Below are positions 54,060-63,831 of a stretch of 64,000 nt of DNA, piece by piece (within the stretch, counting starts at the first letter, position 1; the number at the start of each line of letters is the position of its first letter). The DNA comes from Arthrobacter sp. M4 (lineage in GTDB: Bacteria > Actinomycetota > Actinomycetes > Actinomycetales > Micrococcaceae): contig NZ_JAIWYX010000007.1 of NCBI RefSeq assembly GCF_020251205.1, forward strand, positions 1 to 64,000. Reading direction: 5' to 3'. Both the position numbers and the translations under genes were made by a program. Below the pieces are notes generated by a model. That model searched no databases, was not told where the DNA came from, and saw only the letters and a list, made by a program, of their open reading frames with translations.

Positions 54060-55223
54060 ATGACTGAGAATTACACCGCGCTCTACGACGAGCACAAGAA
54101 GCTCGGCGCCTCCTTCACCGACTTCGGCGGCTGGCAGATGCCGCTGAAGTACTCCTCCGAGCTGGCCGAGCACCATGCCGTGCGGAAGTCCGCCGGACTG
54201 TTCGACCTGTCCCACATGGGCGAGGTCTGGGTCACCGGCCCGGACGCAGCCGCGTTCCTGGACTACGCCCTGGTGGGCAAGCTGTCCGCGATTGCCGAGG
54301 GCAAAGCTAAGTACTCGCTGATCTGCGAAGAGGACGGCGGCATCATCGACGACCTGATCGTCTACCGCCGCCCCTCCGAGGTGGAAGGCGCCGGGAAGTT
54401 CCTGGTGGTTCCCAACGCGGGCAACGCCAAGACCGTCGCCGCCGAGTTGGCTGAACGTGCCGCCGGTTTCGACGTCACCGTCCAGGACGCCTCCGCCGAG
54501 ACCTCGCTGATCGCGGTGCAGGGCCCGAAGGCCGAGTCCATCCTGCTGCGCCTTGTCCCGGCGGACAGCCACGAACTGGTCACCGGCCTGAAGTACTACG
54601 CCGCCGTTGAAGTGCCGTTCGCGTTCGACGGCGGAGCGTCCGACGGCGGCACGCGGCCGCTGCTGCTGGCCCGGACCGGGTACACCGGCGAGGACGGCTT
54701 CGAGATCTTCGTCTCCAACGATGACGCTCCGGCCCTGTGGCAGGCCATCCTGGCTGTTGCCGAAGAAGGAGAACTCACCCCCGCAGGACTTGCCTCCCGC
54801 GACTCCCTCCGCCTCGAAGCCGGCATGCCCCTCTACGGCAACGAACTTTCCCGCGACGGTGACCCCTTCGCAGCGGGCCTGGGAGCCGTGGTTTCCCTCG
54901 CCAAGGAAAGCGACTTCGTGGGCCGCGCAGCCTTGGAAGCCAAAAAGGCCGAGGGGGCCGGAACCACCACCGGCCGCCGGTTGGTTGGCCTCAAGGGACT
55001 CGGGCGCCGCGCCGGTCGCAGCCACTACCCGGTGCTCAAGGACGGCACAGTGGTAGGTGAAGTAACGTCCGGCCAGCCGTCCCCGACCCTCGGGTACCCG
55101 ATCGCCCTCGCGTATGTCGACGTCGAGCAAGCGGAACTGGGTACGGCCCTCGACGTGGACCTCCGCGGAAAGCCAGAACCCTTCGAAGTGATCGCATTGC
55201 CGTTCTACAAGCGCCAAAAGTAA
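54060..55223 (+). CDS. gcvT: Aminomethyltransferase, T-protein
   Basis: A 387-residue T-protein that releases ammonia and transfers the one-carbon unit to tetrahydrofolate. It shows DFGGWQMPLKYSSELAEHHAVRKSAGLFDLSHMGEV, YSLICEEDGGIIDDLIVYR with the folate-contacting Asp, RTGYTGEDGFEIF and the Arg of LASRDSLRLEAGMPLYGNEL. It lies 11 bp after gcvP. Its 3' end is followed by a 770-bp gap with an inverted-repeat structure, which separates it from gcvH. Confidence 0.97.
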   Translation: MTENYTALYDEHKKLGASFTDFGGWQMPLKYSSELAEHHAVRKSAGLFDLSHMGEVWVTGPDAAAFLDYALVGKLSAIAEGKAKYSLICEEDGGIIDDLIVYRRPSEVEGAGKFLVVPNAGNAKTVAAELAERAAGFDVTVQDASAETSLIAVQGPKAESILLRLVPADSHELVTGLKYYAAVEVPFAFDGGASDGGTRPLLLARTGYTGEDGFEIFVSNDDAPALWQAILAVAEEGELTPAGLASRDSLRLEAGMPLYGNELSRDGDPFAAGLGAVVSLAKESDFVGRAALEAKKAEGAGTTTGRRLVGLKGLGRRAGRSHYPVLKDGTVVGEVTSGQPSPTLGYPIALAYVDVEQAELGTALDVDLRGKPEPFEVIALPFYKRQK

Positions 55224-55313
55224 GCCGTTCGCTGGTCGGATGGGCAGCCACAAGGTCACGTTGGGCGCGGGTCCGTGGTCACCTTGGGCCCGTCGGGGCC
55301 GACATCCTCTGCA

Positions 55314-55375
55314 TGCTCGGTCGCGAAGACGCCCGCTGAGCGGACGTGACGCTCCCTTAGACGCATGCTGCCGGA
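55314..55375. repeat. Left arm of a 62-bp inverted repeat
   Basis: Bases 55314-55375 match the reverse complement of 55783-55844 at 59 of 62 positions. The arm contains the smaller palindrome CCGCTGAGCGG. Weaker similarity extends about 9 bases further outward (from 55305). The 407 bp between the arms contain no gene I can support; reading frames in both arms are only shadows of the repeat. Confidence 0.85.
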
Positions 55376-55782
55376 TGCCGGTCCCGGAGGGGCCGACAGG
55401 GTCACCTTCGGACCTGCGCGGCTTGGGCGCCTCGAGCCTCATCGATGCCAGTTGGTCACTCTGTTTTCGGGGCGCTTGATGGACTTGGGCTCAGCGGTTC
55501 AGGCGGGTTCGGTCTTTCTAATACAAAGAGTGAAGTGGAGCCACCTGCCGCAGGTCGGGTGGTCGGGTTCGGGTAAGTTCCGGCGTGCTGGGATTGACCG
55601 GACTGGATCGCGGGAACCACGGGTCCTCCGTCCCTGAGGGGGCAACTGCTCTTTCCGGTCGGTACGCCCAAACCTGAGGTGACTAAGGGCACGGAGGAGC
55701 CGACGCATTCTGGAAGAACGTTTTCTAGAGGCGGATGGCGTGTGCTGGCGGTACTTGACCTCTAGCGGCGGGAAAAGCGGGT

Positions 55783-55844
55783 TCCGGAAGCGTGCGTCTA
55801 AGGGAGCGTCACGTCCGCTCAGCGGGCGTTTTCGCGACCGAGCA
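55783..55844. repeat. Right arm of a 62-bp inverted repeat
   Basis: This is the inverted partner of 55314-55375, ending about 150 bases before gcvH. The stretch from 55845 to 55993 should hold the gcvH leader and perhaps its promoter, and becomes A-rich just before the ribosome-binding site AAAGGAAAAG. Confidence 0.85.
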
Positions 55845-55993
55845 CGCGGAGGAACTCGCGACCCGCCGCGTAAAGGCGACCACGGTCGGCGCGCAAGGCG
55901 ACCGCCGCGATAAAGGACCGCATGCAAACTCGCGGCCGGGAGCGACCGCAAACAGTTTTCGAGCAAACTCAAATAACGTAAAGGAAAAGAAAC

Positions 55994-56377
55994 ATGGCCA
56001 AAGTTGCCCCTGAATTGCTTTACTCCGAGGAACACGAATGGGTTGCCCGTGAGGGTGGAAACCAGTTGTCTATTGGAATTTCTGCTGTCGCCACCGATGC
56101 CCTTGGCGATATCGTGTACGTCGACCTTCCGGAGGTTGGCTCGTCGGTGACTGCGGGGGAGACCTGCGGTGAGGTTGAGTCCACCAAGTCCGTCTCGGAC
56201 CTGTACTCCCCGGTAACTGGCGAGGTTACGGAAGTCAATGGCGCCGTCGTCGACGATCCAGCGCTGATCAACAACGATCCGTACGGTGCCGGTTGGCTGT
56301 TCAAGGTCGCAGCAGAATCGGACGGTCCGCTGCTTTCCGCTGAGGAGTACGCGTCAAAGAACGGAGGCGAACTGTGA
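55994..56377 (+). CDS. gcvH: Glycine cleavage system H-protein
   Basis: A 127-residue lipoyl carrier protein that shuttles the aminomethyl group between P- and T-proteins. The lipoylated Lys is in [28 protein letters not shown] and [13 protein letters not shown] flank it as in the family. ATG 55994 follows AAAGGAAAAG. The stop overlaps the GTG start of glyA by four bases, tying lipoyl carrier and SHMT expression. Confidence 0.97.
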   Translation: MAKVAPELLYSEEHEWVAREGGNQLSIGISAVATDALGDIVYVDLPEVGSSVTAGETCGEVESTKSVSDLYSPVTGEVTEVNGAVVDDPALINNDPYGAGWLFKVAAESDGPLLSAEEYASKNGGEL

Positions 56378-57696
56378 GCATCGCAGCAGGCACCACCGGG
56401 TTTGAACAGGTAGTGTCGCCAAGCCTGGACGCTGACTTGTCCGCGCTGGATCCCGAGATCGCGGCGAAGATCGATGACGAACTGCGCCGCCAGCGCTCGG
56501 GCCTCGAAATGATTGCCTCGGAGAACCACACCGCGGTGGCCGTGATGCAGGCGCAGGGCTCGGTGCTGACCAACAAGTATGCCGAGGGCTACCCGGGCAA
56601 GCGGTACTACGGCGGTTGCGAGCACGTTGACGTGATCGAGCAGCTCGCCATCGATCGGGTGAAGGCCCTGTTCGGTGCGGAGTTCGCGAACGTGCAGCCG
56701 CACTCCGGTGCCCAGGCCAATGCCTCCGTGATGCACGCGCTGATCAAGCCGGGCGACACCATCATGGGCCTGAACCTGGCCCACGGCGGACACTTGACCC
56801 ACGGCATGCGGATCAACTTCTCCGGCCGCCTGTACAACGTGATCCCATACCAGGTCCGTGAGGACGACCACCGGATCGACATGGCAGAGGTGGAGCGACT
56901 GGCCCAGGAGCACAAGCCGCAGCTGATCGTGGCTGGCTGGTCGGCGTATGCCCGGCAGCTGGACTTCGCCGAGTTCCGCCGCATCGCGGACTCCGTGGGC
57001 GCCTACCTGATGGTGGACATGGCGCACTTCGCCGGCCTGGTGGCCGCAGGCCTGCACCCCTCGCCGGTGCCGCACGCGCACGTGACCACCTCCACGACGC
57101 ACAAGACCCTCGCCGGTCCGCGCGGCGGGATCATCCTCACGAACGACGCCGACATCGCCAAGAAGATCAACTCGGCAGTGTTCCCCGGACAGCAGGGCGG
57201 ACCGCTGGAGCACGTGATCGCGGGCAAGGCCGTGGCCTTCAAGATCGCCGCGTCGGAGGAGTTCCGCGAGCGGCAGGAGCGCGTTCTGGCCGGGGCCCGG
57301 ATCCTGGCCGAGCGCCTGGCCCTGCCGGACGTGGCGGCGAAGGGCATTTCTGTGGTGTCTGGCGGCACCGACGTGCATCTGGTGCTGGTGGACCTTCGCA
57401 ACTGCGAGCTCAACGGGCAGCAGGCGGAAGACCGGCTTGCTGCCATCGACATCACGGTCAACCGAAACGCCGTCCCGTTCGACCCGCGCCCGCCAATGGT
57501 TACGTCGGGTCTGAGGATCGGCACTCCGGCACTGGCCACCCGCGGCTTCGGCGAGGCTGCGTTCCGCGAAGTCGCGGACATCATCGCCGAAGCGCTCATG
57601 GCCGACGCCGACGCCGACCTCTCCGCGCTCCGCGCTCGCGTGGAAGTCCTCGCTGAAGCTCACCCGCTTTACCCGCGCGTTGCCGGCCTGGCATAG
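56374..57696 (+). CDS. glyA: Serine hydroxymethyltransferase
   Basis: A 440-residue PLP enzyme converting glycine plus methylene-tetrahydrofolate to serine. [73 protein letters not shown] and the PLP Lys in [14 protein letters not shown] are standard. With the Gcv proteins it turns two glycines into one serine. It starts at GTG 56374, overlapping gcvH. A strong hairpin follows. Confidence 0.97.
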   Translation: MSIAAGTTGFEQVVSPSLDADLSALDPEIAAKIDDELRRQRSGLEMIASENHTAVAVMQAQGSVLTNKYAEGYPGKRYYGGCEHVDVIEQLAIDRVKALFGAEFANVQPHSGAQANASVMHALIKPGDTIMGLNLAHGGHLTHGMRINFSGRLYNVIPYQVREDDHRIDMAEVERLAQEHKPQLIVAGWSAYARQLDFAEFRRIADSVGAYLMVDMAHFAGLVAAGLHPSPVPHAHVTTSTTHKTLAGPRGGIILTNDADIAKKINSAVFPGQQGGPLEHVIAGKAVAFKIAASEEFRERQERVLAGARILAERLALPDVAAKGISVVSGGTDVHLVLVDLRNCELNGQQAEDRLAAIDITVNRNAVPFDPRPPMVTSGLRIGTPALATRGFGEAAFREVADIIAEALMADADADLSALRARVEVLAEAHPLYPRVAGLA

Positions 57697-57729
57697 CTAG
57701 GCTGGATTACAACGGCGCGAAAACTACGA

Positions 57730-57762
57730 CGCCGGGCTGGCGCCACCAGCGCCAGCCCGGCG
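57730..57762 (+). terminator. Terminator after glyA
   Basis: CGCCGGGCTGGCGC (57730-57743) pairs perfectly with GCGCCAGCCCGGCG (57749-57762) around CACCA. A second perfect 8-bp hairpin, GGTCCGCG/CGCGGACC at 57783-57801, follows in the leader of sdaA. Confidence 0.85.
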
Positions 57763-57861
57763 AACGAAGCCAAATCGCATGTGGTCCGCGACCCGCGGAC
57801 CTTATGCCCACCGGCAGCATCCCTGTCGGCCCCAACAAATGCAGTAGTAAGGAAATCGTCA

Positions 57862-59316
57862 ATGGCTGTTGGCGTTTTTGATCTTTTTTCGATTGGTATA
57901 GGTCCGTCGAGTTCACACACCGTGGGTCCGATGCGGGCTGCAGCGGTGTTCGCCAATGAACTCCGTGGTTCCGGCCTGCTCGAGGGCGTGGCGTCGCTGC
58001 GGGTGGATTTGTACGGGTCTTTGGCGGCGACAGGTCGGGGGCACGGGACAATGACGGCAGTGCTGCTGGGCCTGGAAGGCTACCACCCGGAGCTGATCCT
58101 CCCCGAAGAGGTGGAGGAGCGGCTTGCCGCGATCGCGGACACCGGAGTGCTTCACCTTGCCGGCGCGGTGATGTCCGACGGCGGTGCTATCGCTGGTTCC
58201 GAGGGCGGCAAACCGTTGCGGTACGGCGTGGAGGACATGGTCCTGCACCCGTTGACCGTGCTTCCGCGGCACACCAACGGCATGAAGTTCGCCGTGTCCG
58301 ATGCCGAGGGCGAGGTGCTCCACCACGCCACGTTCTTCTCCGTCGGGGGCGGGTTCATCGTCCGGGAAGGCGAGGAGGATGCGGCGCAGCAGGAGCTGGA
58401 CGAGTCCAAGAAGGAACTTCCGTTGCCGTTCCGTACCGCGGCGGAGCTGCTGGGACGCTGCGCTTCCAAGGGCCTGGGCATCAGCGACATTATGTTCATC
58501 AACGAACGCGCCTCACGATCTGAGGAGGAGATCCGCGATGGACTCCTGCACATCTGGTCAGTGATGGACAACTGCGTCAAGACGTCCCTGAAGCGTGAAG
58601 GCTTGCTGCCCGGCGGACTCAAGGTCCGCCGTCGGGCGCCGGACTGGTTCGACAGGCTCAAGAAGGAAAGCCCCAGCCAGGACGAGGACTACTACGACCC
58701 GGCGTACTGGCAGGAGTGGGTAAACCTGATCGCCCTGGCCGTGAACGAGGAGAACGCCTCCGGCGGAAGGGTGGTCACTGCCCCCACGAACGGGGCCGCG
58801 GGGATCATCCCGGCTGTCCTGTTCTACGCGCTGCACTTCGCGCCGGGCATGGACAAAGCCACCCAACAGGACCGCGACGACATTGTGGTGCGGTTCCTCC
58901 TCGCAGCGGCTGCGGTAGGGGTGCTGTACAAAGAGCAGGCTTCGATCTCCGGTGCCGAGGTCGGCTGCCAAGGCGAGGTGGGCTCCGCGTCCTCGATGGC
59001 CGCGGCCGGGCTGGCCGAGGTCATGGGCGGCACTCCCGCCCAGGTGGAAAACGCCGCCGAGATCGCGATGGAACACAACCTCGGCCTGACCTGCGACCCG
59101 ATCGGCGGACTCGTGCAGATCCCCTGTATCGAACGCAACGCCATTGCTGCGGCAAAGGCAATCAACGCCGCGAAAATGGCGCTATGGGGCGACGGCAGCC
59201 ACAGGGTGTCCCTGGACGAAGTCATCGTCACGATGCGCGAAACGGGCAAGGACATGAGCCACAAATATAAGGAAACAGCTCTGGGCGGCCTCGCCGTGAA
59301 CGTCGTCGAATGCTAA
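57862..59316 (+). CDS. sdaA: L-serine ammonia-lyase (iron-sulfur)
   Basis: A 484-residue single-chain L-serine dehydratase giving pyruvate and ammonia. The beta domain opens [28 protein letters not shown] ([22 protein letters not shown]). The alpha domain has [35 protein letters not shown] and [18 protein letters not shown], which supply the Fe-S cysteines. It takes serine made by GlyA/Gcv to pyruvate. ATG 57862 follows AAGGAA; the frame runs upstream to 57781 without a ribosome-binding site. Confidence 0.95.
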   Translation: MAVGVFDLFSIGIGPSSSHTVGPMRAAAVFANELRGSGLLEGVASLRVDLYGSLAATGRGHGTMTAVLLGLEGYHPELILPEEVEERLAAIADTGVLHLAGAVMSDGGAIAGSEGGKPLRYGVEDMVLHPLTVLPRHTNGMKFAVSDAEGEVLHHATFFSVGGGFIVREGEEDAAQQELDESKKELPLPFRTAAELLGRCASKGLGISDIMFINERASRSEEEIRDGLLHIWSVMDNCVKTSLKREGLLPGGLKVRRRAPDWFDRLKKESPSQDEDYYDPAYWQEWVNLIALAVNEENASGGRVVTAPTNGAAGIIPAVLFYALHFAPGMDKATQQDRDDIVVRFLLAAAAVGVLYKEQASISGAEVGCQGEVGSASSMAAAGLAEVMGGTPAQVENAAEIAMEHNLGLTCDPIGGLVQIPCIERNAIAAAKAINAAKMALWGDGSHRVSLDEVIVTMRETGKDMSHKYKETALGGLAVNVVEC

Positions 59317-59337
59317 CCACAGCGTAATCGCTGGGTG

Positions 59338-59367
59338 CGGCCCCGCCTTCGATGGGTGGCGGGGCCG
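59338..59367. terminator. Terminator between sdaA and the nuclease gene
   Basis: CGGCCCCGCC (59338-59347) pairs perfectly with GGCGGGGCCG (59358-59367). It lies between the convergent sdaA and nuclease genes, 21 bp after sdaA. Confidence 0.85.
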
Positions 59368-59395
59368 TCCTCATCGCTTCAATACACCGCAATGC

Positions 59396-60217
59396 CTACA
59401 GCCTGATTTGGGTAGCCCTTTCCAGGAGAATGGGGGCGGGTTCCTCTCCTAGCGCTCGCATGCCCCTTGCCAGGCGGTCGGCGTTTACCAGGCCGTTCAT
59501 TTGGATGCCGGTGAGTTCCTGGAGTTGGCGGATCGGTACCTGGAACGTGCGAAATGGACCCAAGGGCGGTGGTTCGTCGGCTAGCAAGCGTTCCCTTTTG
59601 ACCTTTTCAAGGTCCACTTTGCCCATGAGCGGCGTCTGGTCCACCAGGAAACCTGCGGCACCCAGGACGGCGTTATTGGTCCAAGCGGCGATTTTCCAGA
59701 ACTTCAACGGAACCTTTACACCGCGGTATGGAGGATCGTCGTCGGTGAACACCGGGCCGGTGAACACGCTGATCTTGGCATCATGGGCATCAGCATGCTC
59801 CAGGACGTGGTTCTCCAACCCGACCCAGAGTTCCTTCCCCTGGTTGAAGTCGTCGATTTGTGGTGCCGCATTGGTGAAAGAGAATGTTTCCTGGTTGGCC
59901 TTCTTCGCGGTAGCTGAGTCACCCCACACGGGATCCAGCCTCCGGACCAGATGCCCCCGGTCAAAGGCGTTGTTCTTGTAAACCTCAGGGCCGGCCTGTT
60001 GCTCCTTGGGAATGCGCTCGTCGAAGTGCCACGTGCCCTCCCGCGCCAAGGGATCCAACTGGCTCCCGTTGATGTTCACGCCGACAATCGACGCAAGCTT
60101 CCGCGACGTGTTGAAGCGCACGGAGAAATGCGTGTAATCCAAAAGAACTGTTGCTTCGAATGGACTGGGCAACTCAAGGTCAGCCCGCAAAAAGTCATTA
60201 CTGTAACCCCCGCTCAT
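59396..60217 (-). CDS. DNA/RNA non-specific endonuclease family protein
   Basis: A 273-residue beta-beta-alpha-metal nuclease of the NUC1/EndoG family. The catalytic motif is NNAFDRGHLVRRLDPVWG (DRGH), followed by the metal-site Asn in FSFTNAAPQIDDFNQG, and LWVGLENHVLEHA and ISVFTGPVFTDDDPPYRGVKVPLKFWKI complete the fold. There is no signal peptide, which is unusual since many relatives are secreted. It might be cytosolic, exported by another route or act in a conflict context. No immunity-like gene sits beside it. Confidence 0.85.
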   Translation of the reverse strand: MSGGYSNDFLRADLELPSPFEATVLLDYTHFSVRFNTSRKLASIVGVNINGSQLDPLAREGTWHFDERIPKEQQAGPEVYKNNAFDRGHLVRRLDPVWGDSATAKKANQETFSFTNAAPQIDDFNQGKELWVGLENHVLEHADAHDAKISVFTGPVFTDDDPPYRGVKVPLKFWKIAAWTNNAVLGAAGFLVDQTPLMGKVDLEKVKRERLLADEPPPLGPFRTFQVPIRQLQELTGIQMNGLVNADRLARGMRALGEEPAPILLERATQIRL

Positions 60218-60358
60218 GCGTACAGCATGGCACTACGGTCCGACACTTTACATACCCGGCCGCGGGCCTCGATTCGGAGTCAGACCGTGGTGCGTGGATA
60301 AACTTGAGGCTGCACCCGGGCCACACCCGGGCAGTACCGAGCTTAGGCATGCGATCGA

Positions 60359-61447
60359 TTGGACACGGCCCCCTTGCGACAATTCACCGCCCGTTTCGCC
60401 ACTGTCGAAGAAATTGCCAACTGGGACGCGCACGTCACCGCCAACCCCAATGGCGGGAACCTGCTTCAGTCCGAGGCCTTCGCCGAGGTGAAGCAGCACT
60501 TCGGTTGGAAGCCTTTGCACCTCGTTTATGAGACCGCGGACTACTCCAGCTACAACCTCGTCCTGGAAAAGTCGTTTCCGGTCCTCGGCAAGTTCTGGTA
60601 CCTCATCAAGGGTCCCGACGTCGCGGACGTAGCGGACATCGCGGGCATCGTTAGGGCCAACGCGGACTTTGTGGCGCGTGAAAAACTGGGTGTGTTCGCT
60701 ATCAAGATCGAACCGGACATTATCCTCACGGAGGAAACAAGGGCGGCCATTGAAGCCACAGGCCTGGTCAAAACCCCCAACCTCCAACCCAACGACTCCA
60801 CCGCTCTCCTGGATATCACTCCTGACGAAAACCAACTCCTTCGAAACCTCCACTCGCGGGGAAGGAACGCGGTGCGCCGAGCCATTCGTGAGGGCGTGGA
60901 GGTGCACAACGTGGACCCCACGGAGGAAAACTTCCGTTCCATGTATGGCCTCATGACCACCACAGTTGAGGCCAAATCGCAGGTACGGGTGCGGGAGTAC
61001 GGTTACTACGAGCAGTTCTGGACCAACTTCATCAAGCGTGGCCAGGGAAGAATGCTCTTCGTTTATGAGAACGGTGTCCCCTCTGTCGGAGCGTTCGTGA
61101 TTAACTATGGACGCAAAGGAACATACAAAGACGGCGGATCCCTCCAGAAACGCAGCCAGTACGGCGACTCGCACCTGGTCCAGTGGACCGCTATCAACCA
61201 GGTCAAGGAACTTGGGTGCACAGAGTACGATTTCTGCGGCACTCCGCCCAGCGACAAACTCAAGGACACCTCCAATCCGTTCCACGGCCTAGGCCTCTTC
61301 AAGACAAGCTTCAGCAAGACCGTGACGGACTTCGTGGGATGTTATGACCAGGTCTTGAGCCCACTCAAATACAAAGTGTGGACGCTGGCAGGCGAGCGTA
61401 TCGCCCGCCAGCTGTACACTCGCCGGACTGGCCGGCAGTTCTACTGA
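60359..61447 (+). CDS. FemAB-type peptidoglycan bridge aminoacyltransferase
   Basis: A 362-residue protein with two GNAT-like halves: GNLLQSEAFAEVKQHFGWKPLHLVY in the first, and MLFVYENGVPSVGAFVINYGRKGTYKDGGSLQKRS with AINQVKELGCTEYDFCGTPPSD in the second. FemAB enzymes attach amino acids from aminoacyl-tRNA to the peptidoglycan stem peptide. Arthrobacter walls have Ala/Ser/Thr bridges, which fits. The start TTG 60359 is tentative; TTG 60374 is a fallback. An ATG at 60349 is out of frame. Confidence 0.88.
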   Translation: MDTAPLRQFTARFATVEEIANWDAHVTANPNGGNLLQSEAFAEVKQHFGWKPLHLVYETADYSSYNLVLEKSFPVLGKFWYLIKGPDVADVADIAGIVRANADFVAREKLGVFAIKIEPDIILTEETRAAIEATGLVKTPNLQPNDSTALLDITPDENQLLRNLHSRGRNAVRRAIREGVEVHNVDPTEENFRSMYGLMTTTVEAKSQVRVREYGYYEQFWTNFIKRGQGRMLFVYENGVPSVGAFVINYGRKGTYKDGGSLQKRSQYGDSHLVQWTAINQVKELGCTEYDFCGTPPSDKLKDTSNPFHGLGLFKTSFSKTVTDFVGCYDQVLSPLKYKVWTLAGERIARQLYTRRTGRQFY

Positions 61448-61475
61448 CACCACCACTCCAGGGAGTCTCGACGTC

Positions 61476-62969
61476 GTGACCGAACGACCCGACGCAGCAG
61501 GCGGGCGCCCGCAGACCGACGGGCTGCCCAAGACGCAGCCCCTCCGGCCATCCCAGGTCAGGCACAACGCCAGCGCCAAACGCATGCTTCGGCGGTTGGT
61601 ACAGGGCGAGAATCCGCCCACTGCGCCCATGACCATCGTGGACAGGCTCGCCGGGAGTCCCTACGCCAATCCCATGATCCAAGTGGGCGGGAGCGTCGAC
61701 GTTTCCGCACGGAAGACCATGGATTTTGCCCTGCACATGGCAGAAACCATGTTCCGCTACGGAGCCGGCGCCCTGGAGGTCGAGACCAGCATCATTGCCG
61801 TCACGGCCGCCCTGGGGCTCAAGCACATCGAGGTGGACATCACCAACCAGTCCGTCGCGATCAATTACGCGCCCAGGGGGGACCAGCCACCCATCACGCT
61901 CCTCCGCGTCGTAAGGTCCTGGACCAATAACTACGCGGGCCTGGCGAAGGTCCACCAACTCGTCACGGACATTGTGGCTGGGGGCGTCAGCCGCGCCGAC
62001 GCGATCGGCCGCCTCGATGGCATCATTCGCAGTTCAAAGCCCTACCCGCGCTGGATGGTCACCTGTGCGTTCGGTGTCTTTGCGGCCGTGTTCGTTGGTG
62101 TGCTGGGCGGCGGGTTAATGGCGTCCGGGCTCGCTTTTGCCTCAAACATCCTGGTGAGCCTCTTAGCCCGGCAGATGGGCCGCTGGCGTGCCCCTGACTT
62201 CTTCGCGACGGCGTCCTGCGCCTTTATGGTGACATTCATCGCCTTGATGCTCCGCTGGGCTGGCGTCGACATCCCACCTTCAATCGTGGTTGCCGGCGGC
62301 ATCCTGCTGCTCCTGCCAACCGGACGGCTCGTGTCGTCCGTCCAGGACGCAATCAACGGCTTCCCGGTGACGGCCGCAGGCCGGTTCCTGTCCACTTTCC
62401 TTTCCTTCGGCGCAATTGTGGCAGGCATCGGCGTCGCGTTTGTCCTTGGCGATCGGCTCGGCAGCCAGCCGATCGACGTCACGCAAACATTCCCCGACGC
62501 GTATCCACTGTGGGGCCAGGCCATCCTTATCGCCATTGCAGTGGTGGCCATTGGTGTCACGGAGCAAACCCATCTCAAACTCCTGATGCCCACCGCGGCC
62601 GTGGGGCTCGTTGGGTTCTTTGCCCTGTGGGCGGCCAGTGCGGTGGGTTTGGGAGATCGGCTGTCGCCCGCGGCATCGGCCGTGGTGATCGGCCTACTGG
62701 CGCGGGTGGTTGCCCTGAGGCTCGGGGCGCCGCAGTTGGTGGTGGCTGTTCCGGCGGCGCTGATTCTGCTGCCCGGTCTCAAAATATTCCGGTCCATGTA
62801 TGTTTTGACGGTTGAGGAAACAGACATCCTCCTTGGCGCCGGAGGCATGCTCAACGCGGCCGCAATCGTGCTTGGTGTCGCGGCGGGGATCGTGCTGGGC
62901 GACAACCTGGCCCGGCCGCTTACGCGCAACTTGGCGAGCAACGAACGACGGCGGGTCCGCCGCCGCTAG
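61476..62969 (+). CDS. Threonine/serine exporter, ThrE family
   Basis: A 497-residue membrane protein joining the ThrE N-terminal domain (DFALHMAETMFRYGAGALEVETSIIAVTAALGLKHIEVDITNQSVAINY, soluble/hydrolase-like) and about ten spans (from residue 192 on, MVTCAFGVFAAVFVGVLGGGLMA onward). ThrE exports threonine and serine with the proton gradient. Its closeness to glyA, sdaA and gcv genes may reflect a shared need to drain serine. GTG 61476 follows AGGGAG, 28 bp after the FemAB gene. Confidence 0.9.
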   Translation: MTERPDAAGGRPQTDGLPKTQPLRPSQVRHNASAKRMLRRLVQGENPPTAPMTIVDRLAGSPYANPMIQVGGSVDVSARKTMDFALHMAETMFRYGAGALEVETSIIAVTAALGLKHIEVDITNQSVAINYAPRGDQPPITLLRVVRSWTNNYAGLAKVHQLVTDIVAGGVSRADAIGRLDGIIRSSKPYPRWMVTCAFGVFAAVFVGVLGGGLMASGLAFASNILVSLLARQMGRWRAPDFFATASCAFMVTFIALMLRWAGVDIPPSIVVAGGILLLLPTGRLVSSVQDAINGFPVTAAGRFLSTFLSFGAIVAGIGVAFVLGDRLGSQPIDVTQTFPDAYPLWGQAILIAIAVVAIGVTEQTHLKLLMPTAAVGLVGFFALWAASAVGLGDRLSPAASAVVIGLLARVVALRLGAPQLVVAVPAALILLPGLKIFRSMYVLTVEETDILLGAGGMLNAAAIVLGVAAGIVLGDNLARPLTRNLASNERRRVRRR

Positions 62970-62991
62970 CCGCACCAGATCCCGGACTGGT

Positions 62992-63831
62992 TTAGATCTG
63001 GCCGACCGGAAGCTTCTTCTCTGCCTGGAAGACGTCCTCGACGCGGCCTTGGGCCCAATATCCGGACAGGGATACCTGCGAACGTGCCAGTCCCCTCTCT
63101 TTGAAAAGAACGTCGCGGAGGCCTTTCATATACCCGCGCTCGCCGTGGGCAAACACATGGACGGTGCCCTCCGGCCAGTCGGCATCCCGCACGGCAGAGA
63201 CCAGCAAATCGCTGGAACCAGCGCTTACTCCGCGCCGCATGAGCCACTTGAGTTCGACGCCGGCAGGAGACTTGATGTCCAGGATGTCCGCCTCGGTGTC
63301 CACCTCCAGGAATGCCAGCCCCTTGGAGTCCTCAGGCAGCGATTCAATGGCCGCAGCGATGGCCGGCAGGGCGGCGTCGTCTCCGGCGAAAAGGTGCCAG
63401 TCGGCGTCGGGGTCCGGGTTGTAGGCGCCGCCCGGTCCCGTGAAGATCAGTTGGTCGCCCGGCTGTGCGGAGGCGGCCCAGGGGCCGGCCAGGCCCTCAT
63501 CGCCATGGACCACGAAGTCGATAGCCAATTCCCGCGCGGCCTCGTCCACCCAGCGCAGGGTGTAGGTCCGCGTGTAGGGCCACTGCTCGCGGGGCAGGAC
63601 GTCCCTGACCTGCCAAACATCCAGCGGCTCCGGATAATCGACCCCGGGCTGCGGGAAGACGATCTTGACGTAGCGATCCACAAACTCGTTGTTCCTGAAA
63701 TCGGCAAAACCCGGTCCGCCCGCCACAATGCGTATCAGGTGCCCTGAAAGCCACTCGCTCCGCAGTACCGTGAGCGTGGTCTGTGGTCGCGACGAGCGCG
63801 TGGATGAGGTTTCCGCAGGCAGTGAGGACAT
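62992..63831 (-). CDS. Siderophore-interacting FAD protein (SIP)
   Basis: A 279-residue flavin reductase that releases iron from ferric siderophores. The FAD-binding front has EFVDRYVKIVFPQPG and the RTYTLRW flavin motif (near residue 87). FVVHGDEGLAGPWAASAQPGDQLIFTGPGG is typical, the NAD(P)H domain has FAGDDAALPAIAAAIESL, and VHVFAHGERGYMKGLRDVLFKERGL ends it. The start abuts an IdeR-like box, so it should be induced by iron shortage. It is convergent with the ThrE gene. Confidence 0.92.
   Translation of the reverse strand: MSSLPAETSSTRSSRPQTTLTVLRSEWLSGHLIRIVAGGPGFADFRNNEFVDRYVKIVFPQPGVDYPEPLDVWQVRDVLPREQWPYTRTYTLRWVDEAARELAIDFVVHGDEGLAGPWAASAQPGDQLIFTGPGGAYNPDPDADWHLFAGDDAALPAIAAAIESLPEDSKGLAFLEVDTEADILDIKSPAGVELKWLMRRGVSAGSSDLLVSAVRDADWPEGTVHVFAHGERGYMKGLRDVLFKERGLARSQVSLSGYWAQGRVEDVFQAEKKLPVGQI

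Noticed and set aside
55240..56035. ORFs on both strands in the gcvT-gcvH gap sharing a SGRDAPLDA peptide
   Set aside because: The shared peptide is produced by the two inverted repeat arms and not by two homologous genes.
56020..57663. 547-residue minus-strand ORF opposite gcvH-glyA
   Set aside because: It is antisense to two clear genes, with His-rich nonsense typical of shadow frames.
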